The translations under genes were made by a program, and so were the position numbers. The notes below the pieces were generated by a model. That model was given only the letters and a program-made list of their open reading frames with translations. It ran no database searches and had not been told where the DNA came from. A stretch of 64,000 bases of DNA from Ophioderma brevispina (lineage: Eukaryota > Echinodermata > Ophiuroidea > Amphilepidida > Ophiodermatidae), in the NCBI GenBank assembly GCA_023653785.1, contig JAMKCH010035823.1:1-64000 (forward strand), written 5' to 3'. Positions 38,346 through 50,714 of this stretch are shown in pieces. The number at the start of each line of letters is the position of its first letter. Positions within the stretch are counted from its first letter, which is position 1.

Positions 38346-39239
38346 GGTTAAGTTACTGGTATTTAATTCTGCACAAAGATGTTACGTCACAGTCTGCGAA
38401 ACAACTTTGCTTTCGTGATTTGTGTTCATTTTTCTTTCCTTTTCGAAAAAATGATGAAATATAAGAGCAAAATGATTTAATTGAACGCACAGTAGAAGCC
38501 CAAGGTATATTATTAGTGAAGAGGACATGACTGCATCTTGTGCTTTGTGTCATGAAAAAATAGCTCAATCTTAATCGGGGTTGTGATAGCACCTGAAATC
38601 TTTTCAACTGCATGGCTCAAAACAATGGGTCTGTACTTCCAGATAAAAGGAATTTGAAGTGCTTTATCCTCTGCATTCCGTGCGGATTTACTGGATATCA
38701 ACAGTTATATCATTTGCTCGAGTCAATGCAGCATGTTTACAGATATTTAGTGAAAGAAATTGTGAGCTATTGTGATGGCATTTTATTCATTTTCAAACAA
38801 ATGTGCAACTAACTGACTTGACATACCCCATAGTATTGAAAGGTATAATAATTTACTTAAAATAATATGTACAGAAATCAGTTACTTCGCCGCCTTATCG
38901 TCGCTGGGAGGGAAAAATCTCATGTGCATTTGACCTTTAAGAGGAAAACCTCACATGTAGTAAAAACAGTAACTTGACAAAACCCCATTATGTAACATTT
39001 TCGAGAGACACCAAAAACTGAATAATTTGTTGAAATGCTTTGCACAGGAAAGGTTTTTCTTCCTAAATGCACATATGAGGTTTTAGCACTGGGGCCAACT
39101 TTTTACATTATTATGCGGTTTTGCATTTGATCGTTTGAGTAAATTATGAGGATTTCCCGCCCATGAAATGAAAGCATCTTTCCCGCCCACGTTATGAAAG
39201 CATCTTTCTCTCTTTGATCCCATCGCCTAATCGTAGTAA

Positions 39240-39320
39240 TGATGGGGAAGGTGTTAGGGTTAGGGGTTATGGTTAGGATTAGAGTTACGGTTGGAGTTTA
39301 GGGTTAGCGTTAGAGTAGTA
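39240..39320 (+). repeat. Degenerate TTAGGG-like interstitial repeat
   Basis: About ten imperfect GGTTAG/GTTAGGG units (GTTAGGGTTAGGGGTTATGG and so on). It is short and irregular, with genes and repeats on both sides, so it is interstitial and not a chromosome end. Confidence 0.7.
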
Positions 39321-39732
39321 CATCCTCACGAAAACTCCCATCGCGTAAGCCCTAATAAAAATCGTACTTATCTATATGTTGCACAAGGCTCATTAGATAC
39401 TGATGCGGAAGCGCAGATACCAGAGAGCGCCAAGTATTAGTAAACGTGCTATTGGTGACGAAATCAGGTGATTTAGGTACAAATTGATTTCCGAAAGCGT
39501 GATATCCCGATACTTCGGCAGACGCATGCCGAAATTCGGCAGTCACGCATTTTCAACGTAACAGTGACACTCAAGCTGCAAATAGTAATTTCTATTATAG
39601 GTTTCGTTTTGAAAAATTTTATAGCCATCATTTCTACAAACTTGAAGAATCAGTTCAAGGAGCACCTTTTGCTATTCTCCTTTAACAAATACCTGACAAT
39701 GATTTCATTTTTTTTCTAATCTTTGTTTTTAG

Positions 39733-39972
39733 ACTTACAGTGAAACGTACCAATATTGGGCGGAAGCCTGGGCAAAGGAATGTAAATGGTACCACGGTAT
39801 GGTGTCCGGTATTCCATCAGCTGAATCAGACCAAGGGCAAAATCTATGGCTTGGAAGCGGCAAACCAAACGGCGTTAATCAGGTCAACTCTTGGCACAAC
39901 AACGAAATAGGCAATTGGGAGTTTACGACTAAAACATGTAAATCAGGCAGAGTGTGTGGTCATTATACACAG
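39733..39972 (+). CDS. CAP/SCP domain exon (first recognised exon of CAP-ShKT gene)
   Basis: This 80-codon exon encodes the central part of a CAP (CRISP/antigen 5/PR-1) domain, a secreted cysteine-rich fold. Visible signatures are the helix motif WAKEC followed by H21, a GQNL motif at residues 35-38, WHNNE at 54-58 and the CGHYTQ signature at 75-80. Of the usual CAP cavity residues, H21, E58 and H77 are present, but the glutamate of GENL is Gln (Q36). The acceptor follows a pyrimidine-rich tract ending TTTTTAG and the donor is GTACGT; both junctions are phase 0. The preceding exon (signal peptide and first helix) was not found in the window. The frame is fully open across the exon. Function is inferred only from the family: an extracellular protein, possibly in defence, mucus, venom or reproduction. 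Confidence 0.88.
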
Positions 39973-40297
39973 GTACGTTTCATCGTGATATAAATGGCCT
40001 TCATCAATCCTCTTACTGGGAATGTTTATTGACATTTAATTCTAATTATTTTGAAAAAATGGTGTTTGCAGGTTTGAAATCATTGCTTGAAGCAATAACC
40101 CAATGAATGAAGTTGATAGGCACCTTGAACAAAGCTAGATAAACATCGGCATATGTATTTTGTGCAGGATTCGTGGGAAGCGGTTATTATATAGTTTGTT
40201 AGTTTGTCATTTTAAGCTAATAATCCCGCGTTCATACGATCTTGGTTAAAACCTTTAAAATAACCTGTTTTCAGCTAATCCTTTACAGACCTAAAAC

Positions 40298-40804
40298 CCC
40301 GGGGGGTACTCGACCCATAAATTGGGTACGGGTGTGCGTCCGCCGAGTAAAAAAATCGACCCATGTTTATAGTGACCAAATTGTTCAAAAAATATTGACC
40401 CATTTCTATAGTTGGTTCCGAAATTTTGACCCATTTCTATAGTTGGCTTTGAAATTTCACACCATTTTCATAGTAATCTTAGCAAAATCGGCCCATGTTC
40501 ATAGTAACTTTCCGAAAATCGGAAAAAAAATCAACCATTTTCATGTGATTTTACTGAAAATCAGAAAAATTGACCCATTTGTCATAGTAAATTGCGACTA
40601 AAAAATTGAAAAAAAATTTTGACCCCCCAGTATATAGGGCAATGACCTCAAAAAAATGATCCAATCAATATAGTAGCCATGGTGGGAAAAACGCCCATTG
40701 TTATAGTAAGGGGGGGTGTGTGTTTGTGAAAAATGTGACACATATCGGCGGGCCACCTAGGATCCACCCTTTTCCACTAAGAACCGCCCCCCCCCCCCCG
40801 GAGG
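40298..40804. mobile_element. Tandem-repeat element with 8-bp target duplication, in CAP intron 1
   Basis: CCTAAAAC occurs directly at 40290-40297 and 40805-40812. Between them the element opens with CCCGGGGGGTACTCGACCCA and closes with a C-run then CCGGAGG, which are short inverted ends. The body is a tandem array of about 38-45-bp units (GACCCATTTCTATAGTTGG type). An 8-bp duplication is typical of hAT-type insertion. No coding sequence. Confidence 0.72.
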
Positions 40805-40892
40805 CCTAAAACTTTCGCGAGGGTCTCATTCATTTGGATATTACTACAATCGGCCAATTCTAAAATTTATGTGTTTTTTTTTTTCCCAAAAG

Positions 40893-41016
40893 GTTGTGTG
40901 GCAAACTCAGTCGTTAGTAGGCTGGTGCAAGATCGACTTGTGCTGAGGCTTTTAGAAAAGACGGCAGCGTTTTGGCAAACTAAGGTGTGGATATTAACTG
41001 TCACTAGGCCTCCCGG
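40893..41016 (+). CDS. CAP domain exon 2, frameshifted
   Basis: This exon follows a 920-bp intron. It starts with VVW directly after CCCAAAAG, exactly where CAP proteins continue after HYTQ. Readable pieces are the VVW start, CAEAFRKDGSVLAN and GVDINCH, followed in a third frame by RPPG; together they match the second half of the CAP domain. They lie in different frames, and in-frame TAA and TAG triplets occur where the family usually has Tyr. The exon is 124 nt, whereas the phases of its neighbours require a length of 3n+2, so at least one net base is missing. The donor is GTAAGT. Either these are consensus-sequence errors or the gene is inactivated; the open exons on both sides make me favour errors. 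Confidence 0.7.
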
Positions 41017-41136
41017 GTAAGTAAGTTATTTCCTAGGAAAAAATCATTTTGTAGTAAAAAAATAAATCATAGATAGGACAAATAATACCGTTTGAAACTT
41101 TTACAAGAGTCCGATAATTTTACATCTTTAGAGCCA

Positions 41137-44100
41137 ATTTTTCTAGTTGCAACTCGTGGACACGCCATCTCACCGATTTTGGCTTAAACTTTGTGAGGTG
41201 AAAAGACATTTGGTCCCACTGTAAAGTAAGAATATGACATTTAATAAAATTTCAAGCCTTTGTCGGTTGCCATGGTATACGGCGCACCCCTTTCTTGTTT
41301 TTGCTGACTTTACGGGTCTAGGGATAACCCAAATTAGCTGATTTCATTACTCTAAAAAACAGCATTTTGAAACAAAATAGTACATATCAAGAACGTTAGA
41401 TATTTTTAGGAAACTGAATCATGGAATAAATACCTTCATGTTTACACTACGTGTCATTAAATTAAACTAGTCAGGAAGTTGCAAGCTTTCTTATCTGTTG
41501 CCCGTTCAATTGGCATTGTACGATATAGAAAAACTCTAAATTTATGGGCAAGGTAAAGTCCCATTTTCTCCAAACTTGGGTGATTATTTTTGTTATTTTA
41601 TTTTGTGCCAATTTAAAAAATCAAAAAACTAAAAAATTAAAAAATTCTTTGAAAAAAAAATGGGCAAGGTACGCGTTTACGTGTCACGTGACACAGAAAT
41701 CAGGGGATTTGTGATAAGGCGTTTGGCGTATTTAGTATAAAAATACATTAGTGTGTAATAATATATTTTGGGGGGCTAGAAAAGCAGATGATACTTTTAT
41801 AATCCATCTATCTGTCTGCCTGTCTGTATGTGTCTGTTCCGCGATGTCTGTTTGTATGTCTGTCTGTTCACACTTGTCAAAATCTTCCTTTGCAAACGTT
41901 TGGGCTGCTGTTGACAGCAAAAATCTGGTCATGAAGAAACAAAGGCCCATAGGGATTTCACAGATTTGGTCAAAGTCATATAGGCCAAATTAAAGGGCAT
42001 GCTTTTGAAAATTTATAAATTCCTTCTAGTGCCAAAATAAAGTGACTATATCTCAGCAAACCTTGGCCACCTAAGGAAGTATCACAGATATATGTCAAGA
42101 TCACCTTATTGTTCAATCGATCAGAAGAACTGCTGAACCCATAGGCTATATGGGGGTTTCAAGATTTGGGTCAAATGTCATGTGGGCCATGTGAGACAAG
42201 GGCTCATATGTGGGGTAAAAGGGGACGTCGAAGGTCATTCAGGGGTCACGTGGGGTATTATATTACTTGTACACATCTTTTGGTTGGCATTTTATCAACT
42301 TACTGTAGCGATTAGTGCAGTAATGGATTAAGTTGTACCATACTTGGTATGCTTATACAGGGAAGACAAGGGGTCTTTAGGTGGGTAACGCATTCAAGTA
42401 ATGCCATTGTATTGTCAGAGGTACGTAGGGTCATTACATCTTCTCTTTCTTTTGACCACAAATTGGACTACCTATTGGGACTGCTGTTCCTATTTTTCTT
42501 GTTGCCAAAACGCCTTTTGCAAAAATAGTTCAGAACTGCCCAAGCCCATATGAGTTTACACAAAGGTCATATGGGCTGATTAAAAGGGCACTCTTCTTTG
42601 AATATTTATAAATTTCTTTCTGTGTACAAATCAATTGGTAATAACCAGGCTTTGGGCAGAAGAAACCATTGACCAAAGGCCCATATAACGACCTGTGAGC
42701 TACATGCACCATGGTCGTTTGTTGAAGGAATTGGCCTGCGTACAATTGACCGACAAAAAGAATTTATATAATATCAAATTTCCCAAATGGGAAATTCCAT
42801 TCATGAAATACCAGTTTTTAAACCAAGTTAACCAAAATAACACTATATACAAATGCTAGCAAAACAAATAGGCTTTACCACAATTGTTATATGGGTTCAT
42901 GTCTTTCCAAAAAATATCTGACCCAGGTCCCAGTTAAAAGGTCATTCGACAAGTAGAACACCATCACCTAAACTTCTGACTTTTGTGTGTGACTCTGTCC
43001 TTTTGTAACATGTTCTATATTCAAAATAAACCCCTATCACATTATCAGTTGATTTCGCAAACACAGTTTTCAAGCTTATTTCCCAGCGCTCTCATGACGC
43101 CAGTACTCTACATACAGTTAATACAGTATGTTGGTGTTAATTGATGTCTTCTGAGATAAAATAAAAAATGCCAAAATATGCAGATTCTCCAAAACAAACC
43201 TGAATTAGACGATATGAATAGGTTGGTGACAGTATTACCTATTAATGTAAACACTTTTTCATGGTATAAAGATTCAAATAGTTTGAGAGATTACATAGCA
43301 AAATCTTGTTTATAAATGGCTAAGTCTGTCTCTTCCCGGTGGTCTGTATCTCAACAAGAAAAGGTCAACATATGTTGCAAATTTTTTTTTTTCTATGATA
43401 AATTACTAGATATATTAGCCAAACTTAGTCAAATTGTAGATTAGAAGCCCACACATCCTACCGCACAAAGTCATTCACTATCCCGAGGATATCGCCACTG
43501 GTGGGTTTACCATTTTTTTTAAATCGATGCTCTTGCACTTGTCCAATGCACATTTTGCCAACAGTAGCTGAAAATTTAACATTTGTCAGCTACTATTGGC
43601 CAAAGAACATTTGAAATTTCCAAGTTTTGGGAGAGTAAGTTTCTTTAGTCTCTTAAACCTCTGTTCATGAATATCAATTTTAAAGTGTTCACAAAACATA
43701 ATTTCAAAATAGGGATAAATGTTGAGTCTGCAATCATCTCATAAAGTTTTATTATTTCATAAAGAGTAGATAATTACAAAATCATTGATGATTAGGTTTG
43801 ATCGGCAAATTTAGGCTAGAAATTGTGTTTATCTTCAATGGGATTCCATTTGTGCTGACTATATGTCAGAAGCAATTGCATTTTGCTTTAATCATATGAG
43901 AGTATGACTGCCCATTCTGACACGCCATGTTATGATATAAGCAGGTCTCACATGATGAAGGTGTAAATTAAAGGTGGTGCGTGTTCAGATCGTCTTTGGG
44001 ACCCCCCCCCCCGCCTTTACCAGGAAGTAGTATTGATTTTTATATTCAGGTGAAAGGCTGTATTTTTTTAATTTTTCTTTTTTTATTTAAAAAGTTCAAA

Positions 44101-45832
44101 GTCAGAATTTTCTGCTTTATAATAAAAAAAAACATTTTGTATGGTTAAACCATAAATAATTAGCACAGGATTGAATAGGGCATTTGAATTGCAAAACCAC
44201 AAGTTGTTTCCAACGGTACATGATGATGAGGGATAGGTGGATAAGCCTGCTCTTCGTTGGGATCCGCGGGGAGGGGGAGGTGGGGGAAAGGCTCTCAGCC
44301 AAGTAGACAAAACAATTAGACTAAATCGGAACAAAGCACCTTAATGTACATGATCAAAGATTCAGACCAACACAAAAGTTGGCCTATTACTAAGGTGAAG
44401 ACAGTATATGAGAACATTAGATGTATCAGCATTCGGTCCCCCATAGTGACAAAAGAGGGCGTTTTGAAACAAAAAAGTCCCGAAAGATTTCTGATTCCTG
44501 ATACCTGAAAGATTAAATTTTTAGGAGGGGAAACCAAAACAAAACATGCCGAGCTCAGCCACACTTAGTTGCAAAGACTATGGCGTTTATGCCAAAAAGA
44601 TTCCGGTGGGCGAATGTCTTTCCAAATAAATGAATATTTACCGACTTATAATAGAAAATTTATTCCTCATTTGGCAGGCTGGCAGCAAAGCACAAATTGA
44701 ATACCATGGAAGATAAAGGTTTCAAAAATCGACAAAATGTGATACACTATGATTAGCTAATTTCAATGTCAGACGTGCAAGTTACAAACGAATACTTCGC
44801 CAGTCGAGGTTATATCTGTCAAAAAAGATTTTTTTTTTTTAAAAGGTAGTCCATGCTGCTTGTTAGACCCAACAATATATTATTAGACATGAATGTCGTG
44901 TTTTCAGCTAAATAATTACTCTAAAATATGCCAAACGCCGCAAAGTACATAAAGTAAATCCCATGCCACAACATGGGTGCATCCTATATGTGCTATAAGT
45001 TTGGTGAATAGAGCAATTTATTTGTGGGCCCCAATTTATGCCCCTTAAGTTGCCATGTGACCTTTGACCCAAATCTGTGTGAACACCCATATGGGCATGT
45101 GGATAGTGGTTCTCTGAAAGATTAGTCTAAAGTGGAAACAGACAGACAAACACAATTCAGACAGACACACCACACAGAAAGCAGATATAAGGGGATTACA
45201 AAAAGTATTCCATCTGCGTTCTAGCCCCCAAAAATAATTATTACCCACTAATGAATGTTTTATAGCTAAATAATACCATAAAATACGCCAAAACGCCTTA
45301 TCACAAATCCCCTGATTCTGTGTCACGGACAGTAAACGCGTACTTTTGCCCAAATTGACAAACTAAAATAAAAAAATAATCCCCATTTTGGGAGGGGAGG
45401 AAAATGGGATTTTACCTTGCCCATAAAACTTAGAGTTTTTCATAGATCGCTAAAATGCACGTATTTCAACGTGGCAACAGGAAAAAAGAAGCTGGCAACC
45501 CTGACTCGCTTTAAATTTATTAATTGCACTTGTGTAAACATGAAGGTTTATTCTCATGAAGTCAGTTTTCTAAAAATATCTACCGTCTGATGTACCATTT
45601 GTGTTTCAATGCTGTGTTTTAGTATGGAATCAATTAATTGGGTTATCCTAGACCCGTTGGCGTAAATCAGCAAAAAAACAAGAAAGGGCCGTTTACCATG
45701 GCAACAGACAAATGCTGAAATTTTGAAATGTCATATTCTTACATGGGACCAAATGTCTTTTACCGCAACAAAGTTTTTAAGAAAATTCGGTGAGATTGTT
45801 CGTGTCCAGGAGTTTGTCACCTAGAAAAAAAT
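41137..45832. mobile_element. ~4.7 kb element with ~0.8 kb inverted ends, in CAP intron 2
   Basis: The left end ATTTTTCTAGTTGCAACTCG pairs with the right end (GGAGTTTGTCACCTAGAAAA). Pairing continues inward through TGGTCCCA, GCCATGGTATACGG/CCGTTTACCATGG, GATAACCCAAATTA, GGGCAAGGTAAAGTCCCAT, CGCGTTTAC, GGGGATTTGTGATAAGGCG and CTGTCTGTATGTGTCTG, to about 42010 and 45000. A third copy of the inner CCATATG...AAATTTATAAATTTC block is at 42535-42620. No transposase was recognised in the 3 kb interior. The element starts about 120 bp after exon 2. Confidence 0.72.
42010..45000. other. Interior of the 4.7 kb element; no recognised gene
   Basis: AT-rich, with open frames below 85 codons and no recognisable domain. 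Confidence 0.4.
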
Positions 45833-45839
45833 GCGCTAC

Positions 45840-46530
45840 TTAAAATCAATGTCATTTCCACATATTGATTGCTAACTTTTCTATTTATTTGGACAATTGT
45901 CACCAAAGGTTTTGTCAGTGGAATGCTGAGTCCATCACTAAACGGTGAGGGGATACAGCAAGAATAGTCGATTCCATGCAGGTGTACCACAAGGCTCAAT
46001 CCTCGCGGCCCTTCTTGTATTATATTCATGACGACCCATCACAAGATAAAATCCCTGAATACCATCCCTCTTCTACGCAGACGATGTCACACTCATGACC
46101 TTCATTAAAGTCAAAAGGGGAAAGAATCCCAGCTGCTGCTCTCTCAACAAGACCTGCAGGAAACCGAGTATTGGGCAAACTTAAGGAAGTACTTTTCGGT
46201 GCTGCCAAGTGTAAAAATGTAAACACATATCAAACAAGGAAGATGTTGCAACAGGCCATCCAAGTCTCCACTCTTGGTACAACTACTTGGCATCTCCATC
46301 AGTATGCTCTGTCATGGTCTCCTGTGACCACCAAAATGGCTCTCCTAATTATCTTCGTAACATCTCTACTTTAAATGCCAGTCAGCGACTAGGATTGCTC
46401 CGTCAGTGCACCCTATCTGAAACAACTGATTAGGCTGGTATTATATAAATACTGGGTTCGATCCAACATGAATATGCAAGCTCAGCATGGGGTGGAGCAA
46501 CAAAATCACGGGAACACGGCACGCGGGAGC
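45840..46530 (+). mobile_element. LINE relic with RT motifs GVPQGS and YADD
   Basis: The plus strand encodes HAGVPQGSILA (about 45975), then LFYADDVTLMT (about 46070), LQQDLQETEYWAN (about 46145), LFGAAKCKNV in a shifted frame (about 46185) and SIQHEYASSAWGGATKS (about 46455). The order is that of a jockey/CR1-type RT from motif B' through the thumb. There are several frameshifts and it is not functional. Confidence 0.75.
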
Positions 46531-46880
46531 GAAACCAGTTCACAGTTTTCAACCACAAGGCGCCTATCTTTTTAATAAACGGTGTGGAAGAGCAGAAGGT
46601 TGCAACCATCCCATTCCACACCACGTTTTCGTACCATTTTCCTTCGTTGTGTCCCCTGCGCCACTCATCACATCCAACCGCTTGGTCATCGCAGGGCAGT
46701 TGTTAGGAAGATCACTCTTTCCACCGCATGTTTTGTGGACAGGCACCAGATCTCTCGGCGGCTGGCATACCTGAGCTGCTTTCAGTTGACCTCGCCTTAG
46801 GCGCTTAGTCAGTAGAAGAACTGTGGGCACAGGGTGGAAATGGAAGTACAGACTTTTTTCATTGATCGATTTTCGTCAAG
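46531..46880. other. Possible further LINE 3' sequence
   Basis: Several overlapping short frames on both strands, with no clear domain. It probably continues the RT relic to the left. Confidence 0.3.
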
Positions 46881-47059
46881 GATGACCTTAGCTAATAATT
46901 TCTGGAGGGGGTGGTGCAAAATTTCGGGCAGAGTGGCATTTTCTAGAAATCCAATATGGGCGCTATCACTTAAAATTTCATCAAATGGCATCATGTTAGG
47001 CACTCGATCCATGTTTTAAGCACGAGGAATCTTTTGACCGGTTATGAGTGAATTTGATC

Positions 47060-48190
47060 ACAACATTACAATCAAACCCAATATGGCCACCCTAAAAACC
47101 CAATATGCCTTGAAATCGTCAGTGACAATAAATCATCAAGTTAAGTATTGTGATATAGGCAAACTCTGCGCTTATACACAGTAGAGATAGAAACTCATAC
47201 TCGGACATTTCAAGTGCGTTAGCAAGCTTACCAATCAAGATGGATGACAATATGGCTGATTTTTAAGATCTTTAAAACCTACGAATTGTCATATATTCCA
47301 AATATACTGGCCGTCATTTTGAATTTTAAGTATGTTGTCAAAACAAATATTCCAGATACGAGTTATTATTGCTCAAAGGCATACATCTCATACTTTAATT
47401 TAAACTTTAATAATCATTTTGGGTGTTTTAACTAAATACAATACAGATGTATCGTAATTTATAGGTTTTCAAGAAGGTAAAAAGGCAGCCACATTGGCCC
47501 CCATCTTAACATTTTTGCATATTAAAGAAACAGAAATTCAAGATAAGAATGTCAAATGGTCAAATACTTATCCCATACCTTAATTTCAAAACTTTATAAT
47601 AATATTTAGTTGATTTAACTACATATAATACACATATAATGTAGGTTTACTATTTTTAAAGGCGGCGGTATTTGGCTGCCATCTTGAATTTGAAAATGTC
47701 CATTACAGAGAAATGCCAAATAAGGGTTTCTATTGATCAAATACAGGTATCTCATAAGTGTAAAGCATAAAGCATGCATATATACACTGGAATCAAGCCT
47801 CTAAACTGCAAAATGTGCAGAACACTTGACGTGTCCTGATGCGTTGGAAATGCACTTTAGAGGTGTTAAAGTAACAGATTTTGAACACCTGCAGAACATA
47901 TTTTAGGTTTTCAGCATGTATTCAAGTAGCGTAAATAGGTATAATGGAGGAGTTAAGATCATTTTTGTGATTCCGAGAGCATATTTGACTTTTGAGCAGC
48001 CATATTGGATTTTTGTGGCAATGTAATGATAAAATTACATTACCAACACTATCTCGTACTTAAAACAAAGGAGTACCGAGAAATATTTGTCTCTATCGGA
48101 AATAGGCCTACTTATGGAATTTTTAGTGATTTTGGACATTGTAGCAGCCATATTGGATTTTTAAAAATGCCACTGTAACAAATTTTGCAC
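47060..48190 (+). repeat. Array of GGCNGCCATNTTGGATTTT boxes
   Basis: Boxes near 47080, 47249, 47308, 47486, 47672, 47995 and 48144 are all on the plus strand, 60-330 bp apart, with AT-rich spacers that share TATACT and TAACTAAATACAATAC-like sequence. Related boxes lie at 16670-17060, 19740-19960, 51140, 54830 and 59250. This looks like a decayed satellite with a unit of about 180 bp. Confidence 0.55.
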
Positions 48191-48259
48191 ACCCTCCAAA
48201 AATTATTGGCTTAGGTCCTAATGAACTAAAATCTATCAATAGAAAAAGTCTGTACTCCA

Positions 48260-48600
48260 TTTTCCATCCTTCCGTCTGTGTGCCTAAACTTCCACCTGAC
48301 TAGTCAGATCTCATGACCTTGCTGTGAAAGTCCCAAGGTCCAACTTGGCCTCCCACAGAATATCATTTCTCCCATTCTCTGTAGGCTTATGGAATGCCCT
48401 TCCTGCTCATGTAGCATCAAACCAGGACTTGCAGAATTTCAATAGGGAGGTTAATCGCTATCTTGGCGCCAATCCGTCAGCGTTACTAATTAGATAAACT
48501 GCTGTTAATGCCTAGATTAGCCTTGACATAAATAAAAAAGGAGGGTTCTCTCTGTACTTAGGTCAGCACTTGCTTTAAACTTTAAATTTACCGTCCATTC
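48260..48600 (+). mobile_element. LINE RT C-terminal fragment
   Basis: Encodes SHDLAVKVPRSNLASHRISF, then VGLWNALPAHV and a short tail ending in stop (about 48496). It corresponds to the LWNxLP block near the end of many LINE proteins. A possible 3' UTR follows. Confidence 0.65.
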
Positions 48601-49982
48601 GGGGGGGGGGGTATTCTTGTGTCCCCTCCACTCAAAGCTCCTGTGCACACTACTGGTTCCTGATGCTATTTGTTTTGGGTGAAATCATAAAATGCAATAC
48701 GACGTCACACTTGGCGATTAACATAAGGTTAAGAAACCCACTAATGCAAACGAACTACGGCCTATTGCGCTAACAAAAATTTTAGGTCGTGTCCTTGAAG
48801 CTTTTTTAGCAAATTGGCTTAGAGACGATTTTTCTTCAAAGTTGCACTGTAAGCAATATGGTAATGTCAAGCAAACCAGTACGACTCATTACCTTGTTGA
48901 CATGCTCAACACTGTTGTTTCAGGTATTGATAATCCTGGAAAATATGCAACTCTGTGTACTGTGGACTTTACCAAAGCTTTTGACCCTATAAATCATAAT
49001 GTTGCCGTTACTAAAATCATCCACTCAGGGGTGAGACCATCAATAATTCCAACTATCTGTATTTTTTTACCAACCGTACTCAGTGCGTCAGATTTAGGGG
49101 ACATCTTTTAAATTTAAAGATCATCACCTGCAGTGTCCCCCAATGTACCAAACTAGGGTCTGGTATTTTCAGTGTCGTGGTCAATGATGCTGCTGTAACT
49201 ACAGATTCCCGTTGGAAATTGTTGATGATCTCACTCTTGGAGAGATTGTCAATGTTAAGTAAAATTCTCCACCACAACTTCAATACCATCTCAATACCCT
49301 TGATGAATGGTGTAAAGAAAATGATATGCTTCCAAAGCCTTCCAAATGCCATGTCCTACATGTTAACCTTATGAAAACACCAATCCAGTATCCCCAGCTT
49401 AGTCTTGGTGGAGAGATTCTTGAAACAGTTAATAACATGAAGTTGCTTGGTCTGATCATTCAAAATAATCTAGGTTGGGATATACAGGTGAAAAACATGA
49501 TATCTAAGGCTAGCAAACGGCTGTTCCTGCTATGTATATTCACTAAGAGGGTTTGGAGCTCCTATTGAGGACATGCTGACCATATATCAGATCTATATCC
49601 GCCCTTTGCTCGAATATGCATGCGCTGTTTGGCATTCAAGTCTCACAAAACAACAGTCTTTCCAATTGGAAAGGATTCAAAAACGCTCTTGCAGGATCAT
49701 CCTTGGAAAAGAATATCAACATTATGAAGATGCTCTCACATTCTTGAATCTCACTAGCCTTTCCCAGCGAAGGGAGGATTTGGTTCTGAAATTTGGTCAG
49801 CAGGTCCTCCATTCTGAAAGACATCGTCACATGCTGCCTAAAGAAAAGGAAAATTATTTCAACCTCAGGAAAAACACAAGATTTGAGCTTCCAAAAATGC
49901 GTACCAATCAACAAGAACTCCACTATCCCATTTGTCATTCAAAAACTAAATACCTGTGGTTAACTCAACCTTTTAAAATTAT

Positions 49983-50714
49983 GTTCATGAAAGTTCATCT
50001 GTGTTGGTAAAATCCATTTAGGTGAGTTAAACTTTTGTTCAAAACACAAAAAATATTTTTCTTTTATCAAATTTTTCTTTCAGATGATAAACCCCCAAGC
50101 AAAGGTCACGTTGTCTTTCCTTACATAAAATGTGTCTCCGAGGCTCTAAGAAGGACCTTCAGTCAATATGCCATAAGTGTGTTTTTCAAACCCACGAACA
50201 CGCTCAGACAGATCCTAGTTTCTCCGAAGGACAAGACCGACAAGAAAGATATTACTGGCCCAGTCTATTACATCCCATGTCAGGGCAAAACAGTTTCCGG
50301 ACAGTGCAAGGAAGCATACATTGGTGAAACGGAACGCTCCCTCAAGACACGCTTCAATGAACACAGGAGGCCCAGTACGACAACATCTGAAATCTCTAAC
50401 CACATACACATTGAGTCCCCATAGGGCACTTTGTGGACTTGAAAGAAGTGAAAGTACTGGACGTTGAAAACAGGTGGTTCGAACGCGGTGTCAAGGAAGC
50501 AATCCACATCAAAGCCAATCAACCATCTCTCAACAAGGACGGGGGCCGGTTCAAACTTCCAGGAGTCTATGAGTCTGTTATCAGGTCAAAGGTCAAAAAA
50601 GATCGCGACCTGATACAGTCAATCACTCGCTGACGAAGGACGGAGTACCATCTGAAAATTCCGAGGTAGGAATCTATTTTTTGTGTTTGGAACAAAAGTT
50701 TAACTCACCTATAT
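49983..50714 (+). mobile_element. Penelope-like element fragment nested in the LINE
   Basis: The insert is flanked by direct CTTTTAAAATTAT copies at 49970-49982 and 50715-50727. Inside, two overlapping frames encode the PLE linker (PYIKCVSEALRR, LRQILVSPKDK) and a GIY-YIG endonuclease: VYYIPC, AYIGETERSLKTRFNEHR, then after one frameshift near 50420 GHFVDLKEVKVLDVE, GVKEAIHIKANQPSLNKDGG and a final stop at about 50632. The RT domain is absent. Inverted copies of AGGTGAGTTAAACTTTTGTT border the unit at 50019-50057 and 50674-50711. Confidence 0.82.
50020..50711. repeat. 38-bp inverted repeats bordering the PLE fragment
   Basis: Left TAGGTGAGTTAAACTTTTGT with TCAAAACACAAAAAATA; right TATTTTTTGTGTTTGG with AACAAAAGTTTAACTCACCT. 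About 36 of 38 bases pair. Confidence 0.85.

Noticed and set aside
39240..39320. TTAGGG repeats as a telomere
   Set aside because: Too short and irregular, with unique sequence and a gene immediately to the right.
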